Of a stretch of 34,589 nt of DNA, positions 26,251 to 34,299 are shown in pieces. The notes under the pieces are model-generated. The model had not been told where the DNA came from and made no database searches. It saw only the letters and a program-made list of their open reading frames with translations. Each line of letters starts with the position of its first letter. Position 1 is the stretch's first letter. This DNA is from Mucilaginibacter sp. Its GTDB lineage: Bacteria; Bacteroidota; Bacteroidia; Sphingobacteriales; Sphingobacteriaceae. The stretch lies in assembly GCA_028287805.1 (NCBI GenBank), contig JAQBOY010000255.1, positions 1 to 34,589 of the forward strand, given 5' to 3'. Both the position numbers and the translations under genes were made by a program.

Positions 26251-26265
26251 TATCTTTGTACAAAG
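26251..26265 (+). promoter_or_regulatory. Promoter -7 box overlapped by a 12-bp palindrome (candidate Rrf2 operator)
   Basis: TATCTTTG at 26251-26258 fits TAnnTTTG. The perfect palindrome CTTTGTACAAAG at 26254-26265 overlaps it and the expected start site, an ideal position for a repressor. This would give a leader of about 165 nt before the sulfite reductase gene. Confidence 0.5.
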
Positions 26266-26348
26266 TTTGTAAAACTATATTTAAACAAATGGGTTATTTA
26301 TATTTTACAAAATATTGACGCATGCTGCATAAGCAGAATTGATATAAT

Positions 26349-26407
26349 GGGTATATTTAAAAAATATATACCCCTTTAGCCTGGCCTGGCCAAAGGGGTC
26401 TTTTTTT
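26349..26407 (+). promoter_or_regulatory. Attenuator-like leader with mutually exclusive hairpins before the sulfate-reduction operon
   Basis: Hairpin A pairs GGGTATAT (26349-26356) with ATATACCC (26366-26373). Hairpin B pairs CCCCTTT (26371-26377) with AAAGGGG (26392-26398), extended by GCC (26379-26381) with GGC (26388-26390), and is followed by TC and T7 (26399-26407). The CCC at 26371-26373 is used by both, so A prevents B. B looks like an intrinsic terminator 21 bp before the sulfite reductase ATG. A small CTGC/GCAG hairpin (26325-26336) lies upstream. The ligand or trigger is unknown. Confidence 0.6.
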
Positions 26408-26428
26408 AACAACAAACTAATAAATAAT

Positions 26429-28522
26429 ATGCAAAGCTTCAGAACAGAGCTGGAAAACCCAATTGTAGAGAAAGATATTATTGATCTTGAAAAAAAGATC
26501 AGGGATTTTCGTGAAGGTAAAATACATGATGAAAAATTCAGAAGCCTGCGATTGGCAAGAGGGGTTTATGGGCAACGACAGCCCGGCGTACAAATGGTAC
26601 GTATTAAACTGCCTTTTGGAAAAGTAACTTTTAAACAACTGTTGCGCATTGCCGACATTTCAGATAAATATGCCAGCCATAATTTGCATTTAACAACCCG
26701 GCAGGACATCCAGATACACTATGTAAGTCTGGATAGAACTCCCCAGTTATGGGCAGAATTGGCGCAGGATGATATTACTTTACGTGAAGCTTGCGGAAAT
26801 ACGGTAAGGAACGTTACATCTTCTCCTACATCAGGTATTGATCCGTTAGAGCCTTTTGATGTATCACCTTATGCACATGCTACTTTTGAATATTTTTTGC
26901 GTAACCCTATATGCCAGGAAATGGGGCGTAAATTTAAAATAGCATTTTCATCAAGCGAAGCTGATACTGCATTCTCCTATATCCATGATGTAGGCTTGAT
27001 ACCCAAAATAAACAGCAATAATGAACGTGGCTTTAAGGTAATGTTAGGCGGTGGTTTGGGCGCACAACCCATATTGGCAAGCATTGTTGAGGAGTTTTTA
27101 CCCGAAGATCAGCTAATTCCCTACATAGAATCTATTATAAGGGTATTTGACCGTTATGGCGAACGCAATAACCGTAACAAAGCCCGCATGAAATACTTAA
27201 TACAAAAAATTGGGCTTGATGAGGTTTTACGCTTAGCTAAAATAGAGCGTATTGCCAATAAAGTTAAATCATATACCGTTAACAGGGATACTATTGCTTT
27301 ACCTTTTATTCCTGAACTTACCCAATACCCTGCCGTTGAAATTACCAATCCATTACATTACGAGCAATGGTTAGCTACTAATGTTTTCGAACAAAAGCAA
27401 CAGGGATTTTATGGTGTTTATATTAAAGTGCCGGTTGGCGACATTGCTACTGATAATGCACGCAAATTGGTAGATGCTATTAAACCTTATGTTGCAGATG
27501 AGATAAGGATAACTCAAAACCAGGGTTTACTACTAAAATTTGCTAAAAAAGAGGCTTTACCTGCTTTATTTAAAGGTTTAGCAGAACTTGGATTTGCCGA
27601 GCCCGGATTTGACAGCGTTGCCGATGTAACCACCTGCCCCGGTACAGATACCTGCAACCTGGGTATCTCCAACAGTATGACACTTTCGCGTGTTTTAGAA
27701 GAGGTGATCTATGCTGAATATGAAGACCTGATTTATAACCGAGATATTAAAATTAAAATAAGCGGCTGCATGAACTCATGCGGACAACATGGTTTAGCTC
27801 ATATTGGCTTTCATGGTAGTTCACTAAAAGCCGGAACTAAAGTATTGCCATCTGTACAAGTACTGTTAGGTGGCGGAACGGTTGGTAATGGGGTTGGCCG
27901 CGCAGCAGAAAAAGTTATAAAAGTACCTGCAAAACGTGCCACTCACGTTTTAAGAGCAGTATTGGATAATTATAAACAACATTCAATAGAAGATGAAACC
28001 TTCCATAATTATTATGACAGGCAGGGTAAGGATTATTTTTACCAATTGTTAAAGCCATTGGCTGACCTGACTACCCTGACAGATGATGAATTTGTTGATT
28101 GGGGCCATGAAGAAACATTTGCAACCGCTATTGGTGTAGGTGAATGCGCAGGTGTAGTAATTGACCTGGTAGCTACCCTTCTTTATGAATCAGAAGAAAA
28201 AATGGGCTGGGCAAATGAATCTTATAACAACGGTGCCTGGTCTGATGCCATCTATCATTCTTACAATGTGTTTATCAGCTCAGCAAAAGCTTTGTTATTA
28301 GATAAAGGCGTTAACAGCAGTACACAGGCAGGAATTATTAAGGAATTTGATGCCAATTATGTAGAAACAGGCCTGATCGATTTAAATGGAACATTCAACG
28401 ACCTGGTATTACAGATCAACAAAAATGAACCATCTGAAGAATTTGCAACAACATACAAAGCTTTGGCTGTTGATTTTTTAAATACAGTTAAAACAAAAAG
28501 AGAGGAAGTGCTGCAATCATGA
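26429..28522 (+). CDS. Assimilatory sulfite (nitrite/sulfite-type) reductase hemoprotein with C-terminal HEPN-like domain
   Basis: A 697-residue siroheme/4Fe-4S reductase that reduces sulfite to sulfide with six electrons. It has the duplicated ferredoxin-like/siroheme core: LHLTTRQDIQIHYV (87-99), ACGNTVRNVT (121-130), and the cluster cysteines C403 and C409 (CPGTDTC) plus C447 and C451 (CMNSC). Genes for siroheme synthesis, APS reductase and ATP sulfurylase follow, so sulfite rather than nitrite is the likely substrate. Residues from about 577 to 690 form an extra helical domain (DAIYHSYNVFISSAKALLL and the TQAGIIKEFDANYVETG segment) that looks like HEPN and is not needed for reductase chemistry. 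No flavoprotein partner is adjacent; electrons probably come from ferredoxin. Its last codons overlap the next gene by ATGA. Confidence 0.92.
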   Translation: MQSFRTELENPIVEKDIIDLEKKIRDFREGKIHDEKFRSLRLARGVYGQRQPGVQMVRIKLPFGKVTFKQLLRIADISDKYASHNLHLTTRQDIQIHYVSLDRTPQLWAELAQDDITLREACGNTVRNVTSSPTSGIDPLEPFDVSPYAHATFEYFLRNPICQEMGRKFKIAFSSSEADTAFSYIHDVGLIPKINSNNERGFKVMLGGGLGAQPILASIVEEFLPEDQLIPYIESIIRVFDRYGERNNRNKARMKYLIQKIGLDEVLRLAKIERIANKVKSYTVNRDTIALPFIPELTQYPAVEITNPLHYEQWLATNVFEQKQQGFYGVYIKVPVGDIATDNARKLVDAIKPYVADEIRITQNQGLLLKFAKKEALPALFKGLAELGFAEPGFDSVADVTTCPGTDTCNLGISNSMTLSRVLEEVIYAEYEDLIYNRDIKIKISGCMNSCGQHGLAHIGFHGSSLKAGTKVLPSVQVLLGGGTVGNGVGRAAEKVIKVPAKRATHVLRAVLDNYKQHSIEDETFHNYYDRQGKDYFYQLLKPLADLTTLTDDEFVDWGHEETFATAIGVGECAGVVIDLVATLLYESEEKMGWANESYNNGAWSDAIYHSYNVFISSAKALLLDKGVNSSTQAGIIKEFDANYVETGLIDLNGTFNDLVLQINKNEPSEEFATTYKALAVDFLNTVKTKREEVLQS

Positions 28523-29310
28523 TGCAAGAGCAAACGGGTAAAATAATTAAAAAACCTACAATTACATTGGTTGGAGCCGGTCCGGGTGATGCGGAATTGA
28601 TAACCTTAAAAGCAATTAAAGCCTTAAATACAGCTGATGTTGTTTTATATGATGCCCTGGTTAATGAAGAACTACTGGAACATGCGTCTGAAAATGCGGT
28701 TAAAGTATATGTAGGTAAACGTTCAGGCGACCACTCTTATTCACAGGAAACTGTAAACAAGTTAATGGTTGATTATGCCATTAACTATGGTCATGTTGTT
28801 CGCCTTAAAGGCGGCGATCCTTTTGTTTTTGGACGAGGTTTTGAGGAATTGGAGTATGCCGCGTCTTACCATATCCCTGCACAGGTTATTCCCGGCATAT
28901 CAAGCGCTATAGCAGTACCCGAATTGCTGCAGATCCCTGTAACCCACCGCGGTTTAAGTGAAAGTTTCTGGGTGGTAACCGGAACTACGGCAGATGGTAA
29001 AATATCAAATGATTTATATGAAGCTGCCCGTTCAAAGGCAACTGTAGTTGTGTTAATGGGTATTCATAAACTTGCCGAAATTGTAGAAATATTTAAAAAC
29101 GCGGGTAAGCATACTTTGCCGGCAGCGGCAATTCAAAGCGGTTCAACTATTAATGAAAAGGTTGCTGTAGGTATGGTAGAAACCATAGTTGAGCATGTTA
29201 AGGAAAACAATATCACCTCTCCTGCTCTGTTGATTTTTGGCGAGGTGGTAACTTTACATTCAAGGTTTAAATCTACCAGTGAAATTCATGACGCTATTGG
29301 CACAAAATAA
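28519..29310 (+). CDS. cobA: Uroporphyrinogen-III C-methyltransferase (SUMT)
   Basis: A 263-residue SAM-dependent enzyme that methylates uroporphyrinogen III twice to precorrin-2, the first step toward siroheme. Family motifs are GAGPGDAELITLKA (19-32), DALVNEELL (45-53), VGKRSGDHS (65-73), RLKGGDPFVFGRG (95-107), PVTHRG near 140 and TLPAAAIQSGS near 200. Its ATG overlaps the stop of the sulfite reductase gene, tying cofactor supply to the enzyme that uses it. A second ATG immediately follows the first. Confidence 0.93.
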   Translation: MMQEQTGKIIKKPTITLVGAGPGDAELITLKAIKALNTADVVLYDALVNEELLEHASENAVKVYVGKRSGDHSYSQETVNKLMVDYAINYGHVVRLKGGDPFVFGRGFEELEYAASYHIPAQVIPGISSAIAVPELLQIPVTHRGLSESFWVVTGTTADGKISNDLYEAARSKATVVVLMGIHKLAEIVEIFKNAGKHTLPAAAIQSGSTINEKVAVGMVETIVEHVKENNITSPALLIFGEVVTLHSRFKSTSEIHDAIGTK

Positions 29311-30799
29311 TGATCAATTATCCGTTCAGGATGAAAAAACAACGGGGGGTAATCAACTATTCCCTGTTTTTTTAAAGCTGAATGAATTGCATACAGTGCT
29401 TATTGGCGCAGGTAATGTTGGTTTAGAAAAACTGACAGCTATCTTAAACAACAGCCGGCATGCAAGGGTAACTGTTATTGCTGAAAATGTTATCCCTGAA
29501 GTTTATCTTTTAGCCGATAAATTCAAGGGAATAAATATTATACAAAAATCATTTACTGAGAATGACCTGGATACTGCCGATATTGTAATTGCCGCTACTG
29601 ATAATAGTGAACTGAACAATTGTATCAGGCAGGCAGCCCATCAACGTAAATTATTAATTAACGTTGCTGACAAACCGGAACTTTGCGATTTTTACCTCGG
29701 TTCTATTGTACAGAAAGGTGATCTTAAAATAGGTATTTCTACCAACGGAAAATCTCCTACAGTAGCTAAAAGGCTTAAAGAGATACTTAATGAAAATATT
29801 CCTGACGAGCTCAATACCACACTTCACCAAATGAGCATACTGCGTAATTCTTTAAATGGTGATTTCGCTTATAAAGTAAAAAAATTAAACCAGATAACCT
29901 CCGTACTGGTTGAGCCTAAAACTCAACCCATAAAGAATTTTAAATGGCTGTTATGGGGTTCCATTATTGCATCCATTGTTATTGCGGCAACAGCACTATG
30001 GTTTAATGAACCCGAATTTAAAAGCTATGTACAAAATATAAACCCAATATTCTACTACTTTTTGGGCGCAGGTTTTGTATTAGCCCTTATAGATGGCGCT
30101 ATAGGTATGTCATACGGTGTTACCGCAACCACTTTTTCGTTGTCTATGGGTGTGCCCCCTGCAATTGCAAGTATGGGTGTTCACTTATCAGAAATACTAA
30201 GTAACGGTATAGCCGGCTGGATGCATTACCGCATGGGTAATATAAACTGGAAATTATTTAAACTACTGCTAATTCCGGGTATTATAGGTGCTGTAACAGG
30301 TGCTTATATTTTGTCATCATTAGAGCATTATAGCCAATATTCCAAACCTTTCGTATCTTTATATACACTTATTTTAGGATTGGTTATTTTATCAAAAGCC
30401 TTTAAGTTAAAACAAAAAAAGGCTGATAATAAAATTAAAAGAATAGGATTATTGGGTTTAGGCGGCGGTTTTATTGATGCTGTTGGCGGTGGTGGCTGGG
30501 GCTCAATAGTATTATCTACATTAATAGCTGGTGGCCGTAACCCGCGTTTCTCATTAGGTACCGTAAAATTATCCCGGTTTTTTATCGCTTTAATGAGTTC
30601 GCTAACATTTATCACCATGTTAAATGGCGCACGTTGGGAGAGTGTTTCCGGGTTAGTTTTGGGCAGCGCTTTAGCATCGCCTATAGCAGCCAAAATATCC
30701 AATAAAATATCAACCAGGTCTATTATGGTTGCTGTTGCAGTAATTGTAATATTAATAAGCCTAAAAAGTATTGTTAATTTCTTATTGAAGATTATATAA
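29288..30799 (+). CDS. Fusion: precorrin-2 dehydrogenase/ferrochelatase (Met8/CysG-N type) + TSUP (TauE/SafE) permease
   Basis: About 503 residues with two units (numbers counted from the GTG at 29279; subtract 3 for the ATG at 29288). Residues 28-220 are siroheme-synthase N-terminal type: Rossmann VLIGAGNVGLEK (40-51), TADIVIAATDNSELN, the catalytic-type aspartate D131 in NVADKPELCDF, and ISTNGKSPTVAKRLKE with S159. This unit oxidises precorrin-2 and inserts iron. From about 222 a hydrophobic TSUP transporter begins (KWLLWGSIIASIVIAA, then ALIDGAIGMSYGVTATTFSLSMGVPPAIASMGVHLSEILSNG and LGLGGGFIDAVGGGGWGSIV), likely moving sulfate, sulfite or another oxyanion. The enzyme part would face the cytoplasm. 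The frame is continuous, with no sign of a missed stop. It overlaps the SUMT gene by 23 bp and the next gene by 1 bp. The GTG at 29279 is an alternative start. Confidence 0.88.
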   Translation: MTLLAQNNDQLSVQDEKTTGGNQLFPVFLKLNELHTVLIGAGNVGLEKLTAILNNSRHARVTVIAENVIPEVYLLADKFKGINIIQKSFTENDLDTADIVIAATDNSELNNCIRQAAHQRKLLINVADKPELCDFYLGSIVQKGDLKIGISTNGKSPTVAKRLKEILNENIPDELNTTLHQMSILRNSLNGDFAYKVKKLNQITSVLVEPKTQPIKNFKWLLWGSIIASIVIAATALWFNEPEFKSYVQNINPIFYYFLGAGFVLALIDGAIGMSYGVTATTFSLSMGVPPAIASMGVHLSEILSNGIAGWMHYRMGNINWKLFKLLLIPGIIGAVTGAYILSSLEHYSQYSKPFVSLYTLILGLVILSKAFKLKQKKADNKIKRIGLLGLGGGFIDAVGGGGWGSIVLSTLIAGGRNPRFSLGTVKLSRFFIALMSSLTFITMLNGARWESVSGLVLGSALASPIAAKISNKISTRSIMVAVAVIVILISLKSIVNFLLKII

Positions 30800-31512
30800 T
30801 GATTGAATTAGAAAATATAAAACAACAAACCGACGGATTGGAGCCGGTAGAAGCTTTAAAGCTTTTAGCCAATCGGTTTCCAGGGCAAATTGTATTTTCA
30901 ACAAGCTTTGGATGGGAAGATCAGGCTATTACGCATATGATTTTTTCTAATCAGCTACCCATAAAAATATTTACATTAGAAACAGGCAGGTTGTTTCCTG
31001 AAACATATTATGTTTGGAACCGTACGATGGAAATATACGGCCAGCCAATACATGCCTATTATCCAAAGAATGAACCATTAGAGCAAATGGTGAATGCCAA
31101 AGGCCCTAACAGCTTTTATGAATCGGTTGACAATCGTAAGGAGTGCTGTGGCATACGAAAGGTTGAACCATTAAGCAGGGCATTAGCAGGCAATCAATGC
31201 TGGATAACCGGTATTCGTGCCGAACAATCAGTTAACCGGCAGTTTATGCATAATGTAGAATGGGATGAGCAGCACCAGTTAATTAAATTTCACCCCATTT
31301 TTAATTGGACGCTTGATGACGTAAAAGATTATATCAAAAAAAACAATATACCTTATAATACACTTCATGACAGGGGCTTTCCAAGTATTGGTTGCCTGCC
31401 TTGCACACGTGCGGTACAACCGGGCGAAGATTTTAGGGCCGGGCGCTGGTGGTGGGAAGATCAATCAAAAAAAGAATGTGGTCTGCATGAATTAATAATT
31501 GATAAACAATGA
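30799..31512 (+). CDS. cysH: Phosphoadenylyl/adenylyl-sulfate reductase, Fe-S type
   Basis: A 237-residue enzyme that reduces activated sulfate to sulfite using thioredoxin. The PP-loop-like FSTSFGWEDQ (33-42), the cluster-type cysteines C116 C117 (ECCGIRKVEPL), C199 and C202 (SIGCLPCT), and the C-terminal ECGLH with catalytic C227 are present. The double-cysteine motif is the mark of 4Fe-4S APS reductases, and there is no APS kinase gene in the operon, so adenylyl sulfate is the likely substrate. Start and stop are coupled to its neighbours (TAATG, ATGA). Confidence 0.94.
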   Translation: MIELENIKQQTDGLEPVEALKLLANRFPGQIVFSTSFGWEDQAITHMIFSNQLPIKIFTLETGRLFPETYYVWNRTMEIYGQPIHAYYPKNEPLEQMVNAKGPNSFYESVDNRKECCGIRKVEPLSRALAGNQCWITGIRAEQSVNRQFMHNVEWDEQHQLIKFHPIFNWTLDDVKDYIKKNNIPYNTLHDRGFPSIGCLPCTRAVQPGEDFRAGRWWWEDQSKKECGLHELIIDKQ

Positions 31513-32414
31513 GTAACAATCACCTGGATTATTTAGATGAGCTGGAGGCGGAAGCCATATATATTTTACGGGAAGTAGCCGGCCAGTTTGAACGTCCTGC
31601 ACTTTTATTTTCGGGCGGTAAGGATTCCATTACATTAGTGCGCTTAGCCGAAAAGGCTTTCCGCCCCGGTAAATTCCCGTTCCCGTTAGTGCATATTGAC
31701 ACTGGTCATAATTTTGTTGAAACGATCGAGTATCGTGATGCTATGATCAAGCGTATAAATGAAAAATTAATCATTGGTCACGTTCAGGACTCGATAGATG
31801 AAGGAAAAGTGATTGAACAAAAAGGTAAAAATGCCAGCCGTAACGCTTTGCAAACGGTAACCTTATTGGATACTATAGCCAAACATAAGTTTGATGCCTG
31901 TATAGGCGGCGCACGCCGTGACGAAGAAAAGGCAAGAGCTAAAGAACGTATTTTTTCTGTAAGAGATGAATTTGGCCAGTGGGACCCTAAACGTCAGCGT
32001 CCGGAATTGTGGAATATTTACAATGGTAAAATTCACAAAGGCGAAAATGTAAGAGTATTTCCTATCAGTAACTGGACCGAATTGGATGTATGGAATTACA
32101 TCAGACGGGAAAAGATAGACCTGCCATCAATTTATTTTGCGCATGAGCGGGAAACCATTGTACGCAACGGCCAGTTAATGGCTGCTTCTCCATTTTTAAA
32201 TATGGACGAAGAAGATATTATTGAGCGTCGTAACGTACGCTTCCGCACAGTTGGAGATATGACCTGTACAGCGGCAGTTGAATCTGAAGCTTATCATTTA
32301 GATGATATCATCAATGAAATAAGTGCTTCTAAAATAAGCGAACGTGGCGCGCGTATGGATGATAAAGTATCCGAAGCAGCGATGGAAGACCGTAAGAAAG
32401 GGGGTTATTTTTAA
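31509..32414 (+). CDS. cysD: Sulfate adenylyltransferase subunit 2 (small subunit)
   Basis: A 301-residue ATP-pyrophosphatase-fold subunit that forms adenylyl sulfate from ATP and sulfate together with CysN. The PP-loop SGGKDS is at 35-40, followed by FPLVHIDTGHNFVET, the GGARRDEEKARAKERIFS motif near 133-150 and the RERE-type C-terminal region GDMTCTAAVESEA. It begins in the stop codon of cysH (ATGA) and ends 3 bp before cysN. Confidence 0.95.
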   Translation: MSNNHLDYLDELEAEAIYILREVAGQFERPALLFSGGKDSITLVRLAEKAFRPGKFPFPLVHIDTGHNFVETIEYRDAMIKRINEKLIIGHVQDSIDEGKVIEQKGKNASRNALQTVTLLDTIAKHKFDACIGGARRDEEKARAKERIFSVRDEFGQWDPKRQRPELWNIYNGKIHKGENVRVFPISNWTELDVWNYIRREKIDLPSIYFAHERETIVRNGQLMAASPFLNMDEEDIIERRNVRFRTVGDMTCTAAVESEAYHLDDIINEISASKISERGARMDDKVSEAAMEDRKKGGYF

Positions 32415-32417
32415 TTT

Positions 32418-33668
32418 ATGGATATATTAAAATTTATTACTGCAGGTAGTGTTGATGATGGTAAAAGTACATTGATTGGTCGTTTGTTGTATGACAGCGA
32501 TTCTATATTAGCCGATCAGTTAGAAGCCTTACATTCTTCCAATCGAAAAAATGACGATGGTTCTATTGACCTCGCTATATTAACTGATGGTTTAAAGGCT
32601 GAGCGTGAACAGGGAATTACTATTGATGTAGCTTACAAGTATTTTCAAACAGAAAAGCGTAAGTTTATTATTGCCGATACTCCCGGGCATATACAGTATA
32701 CCCGTAACATGGTAACCGGAGCCTCAAATGCTAATTTAGCTATCATTTTAATTGATGCCCGTAAAGGGGTTATTGAGCAAACCATACGTCACTCCTACCT
32801 GGTATCGCTATTAGGTATACAACAGGTCGTAGTTTGTGTTAATAAAATGGATATGGTTAATTATAGCCAGGAGGTATATGATCAAATCATTACTGATTAT
32901 CAAAAATTAGCTGCAAAAGTTGATCTTAAAAATGTTTATTACATTCCGGTGAGTGCGCTTAAAGGCGATAATATTGTTCACCCATCTTCAAATATCAGCT
33001 GGTATAAAGGAGAAAGCTTATTACCATATCTTGAAAATATTGAACTTGCTGTTGATAATAGCACCGCTCATGCCCGCTTCCCGGTACAATGGGTAATACG
33101 CCCTCAAACTGAAGACCTGCATGATTATCGCGGTTATGCTGGCCGGGTGTCCAGTGGCTCATTTAAAGTAAATGATAAAGTAACTGTTCTTCCTTCAGGA
33201 TTTACTTCGTCTATTTCTAAAATAGAATTGTTAGATGAAGAACCCCAGGAAGCATTGGCAGGCATGTCTGTAACTGTTCATTTAAAAGATGATATTGATA
33301 TAAGCCGGGGGGATGTATTAGTAAACAGCAATTACCAGCCCGAAGTATCTCAATTGATCGAAGCTGATTTGTGCTGGATGGACACACGTGCCCTGGATAC
33401 TTCCCATACCTATTTTATACAGCATAACAGCAAGGTTACCCGTTGCAAGATCCAGGAGGTATTACATAAGGTAAACATCAATACGCTTGAAAAAGAATAT
33501 AATGAAGAGTTTAAGCTAAACGATATTGGCCGTATTATTATAAAAACTGCCGAGCCGTTGGCTTTTGACCTGTATCAAAACAACAAAGCTAATGGCGGAG
33601 CGATTATTATTGATAGTCGCACTAATTTAACAGTAGGCGCCTTAATGCTGCGTGCCGTAGCTGATTAA
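32418..33668 (+). CDS. cysN: Sulfate adenylyltransferase subunit 1 (GTPase)
   Basis: A 416-residue EF-Tu-like GTPase that drives adenylyl-sulfate formation by CysD. The G1 motif is GSVDDGKS (10-17), G3 is DTPGH (87-91), G4 is NKMD (142-145), and EF-Tu-like barrel domains 2 and 3 follow. There is no fused APS kinase (CysC) domain, so this is the CysN-only form, in agreement with an APS reductase route. It is the last gene of the operon. Confidence 0.95.
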   Translation: MDILKFITAGSVDDGKSTLIGRLLYDSDSILADQLEALHSSNRKNDDGSIDLAILTDGLKAEREQGITIDVAYKYFQTEKRKFIIADTPGHIQYTRNMVTGASNANLAIILIDARKGVIEQTIRHSYLVSLLGIQQVVVCVNKMDMVNYSQEVYDQIITDYQKLAAKVDLKNVYYIPVSALKGDNIVHPSSNISWYKGESLLPYLENIELAVDNSTAHARFPVQWVIRPQTEDLHDYRGYAGRVSSGSFKVNDKVTVLPSGFTSSISKIELLDEEPQEALAGMSVTVHLKDDIDISRGDVLVNSNYQPEVSQLIEADLCWMDTRALDTSHTYFIQHNSKVTRCKIQEVLHKVNINTLEKEYNEEFKLNDIGRIIIKTAEPLAFDLYQNNKANGGAIIIDSRTNLTVGALMLRAVAD

Positions 33669-33687
33669 CTTGCCTTAATTTTATAGT

Positions 33688-33736
33688 CTCTGAATCACTG
33701 ATTTAATCTGTTAAATATTAAATCAGTGATTCAGAG
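33688..33736. repeat. Perfect 20-bp inverted repeat downstream of cysN
   Basis: Arms 33688-33707 and 33717-33736 are perfectly complementary around a 9-nt loop. There is no T-run after either arm, so it is not a standard intrinsic terminator. It may be a dispersed palindromic repeat, a transcript-end hairpin or a protein site. Confidence 0.8.
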
Positions 33737-33763
33737 TAATATGTTACGTTAACCACAAAAAAT

Positions 33764-33797
33764 AAAGCCGCCTCATCGTAATGATGAGGCGGCTTTT
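33764..33797. terminator. Bidirectional intrinsic terminator between cysN and rpmA
   Basis: A 14-bp stem with arms 33764-33777 and 33783-33796 and loop GTAAT has T-rich sequence on both sides (TTTT at 33794-33797 on plus, and a T-run on minus opposite the A-run at 33757-33762). It can end both the cys operon and the convergent L21-L27 operon. Confidence 0.85.
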
Positions 33798-33817
33798 ATA
33801 ATAAGTTATAGTGCTGA

Positions 33818-34252
33818 TTACTCAGCTGCTGCTTCTTCTGTATCAGCTGCTTTTTTTACTTTAGGTGCTGCTGCCTTTTTAGCTTTAGGTGCTTCCTCAG
33901 CTTCAGCCGGTGCTTCTGCTACAGGCGCAACTGCAACTGGCTTTGCTTCAGCTTTTGCAACCGGTTTTGGTGCTTCAACTACTGCTACAGGCTCAGTTTC
34001 AAAAGGAATTACTGATACGTATGAACGGTTATCTGCTTTCTTTTTAAATACAACTTCGCCTTCAATTAAAGCAAATAAAGTATGGTCTCTACCGATGCCT
34101 ACATTAAGACCCGGATTATGTTTGGTACCACGCTGACGTACGATGATATTACCTGCAATTGCCGGCTGACCACCAAATATTTTTATACCTAAACGCTTGC
34201 TATGTGACTCGCGGCCGTTTCTGGAACTACCGGCCCCTTTTTTGTGTGCCAT
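33818..34252 (-). CDS. rpmA: 50S ribosomal protein L27 with a long Ala/Lys/Glu/Pro C-terminal tail
   Basis: L27 reaches the peptidyl-transferase centre of the ribosome. Residues 1-85 are a complete, canonical L27: [16 protein letters not shown] at the start, without the N-terminal cleaved leader of Firmicutes, then [21 protein letters not shown] and [22 protein letters not shown]. From about 86 to 144 the frame continues as a low-complexity tail rich in Ala, Lys, Glu and Pro, making 144 residues against about 85-90 usual. It is intact, followed by a proper stop and a terminator. It is encoded 47 bp after L21, the standard rplU-rpmA order. Confidence 0.95.
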   Translation of the reverse strand: MAHKKGAGSSRNGRESHSKRLGIKIFGGQPAIAGNIIVRQRGTKHNPGLNVGIGRDHTLFALIEGEVVFKKKADNRSYVSVIPFETEPVAVVEAPKPVAKAEAKPVAVAPVAEAPAEAEEAPKAKKAAAPKVKKAADTEEAAAE

Positions 34253-34299
34253 TTCTTAATATCTTTATGGGATTATAAACGATCCCCGTTAAACTTTAA

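Noticed and set aside
26289-26318. 9-codon leader ORF (MGYLYFTKY) before the sulfite reductase gene
   Set aside because: It has no run of cysteine or methionine codons and no clear ribosome-binding site, so peptide-based attenuation is not supported.
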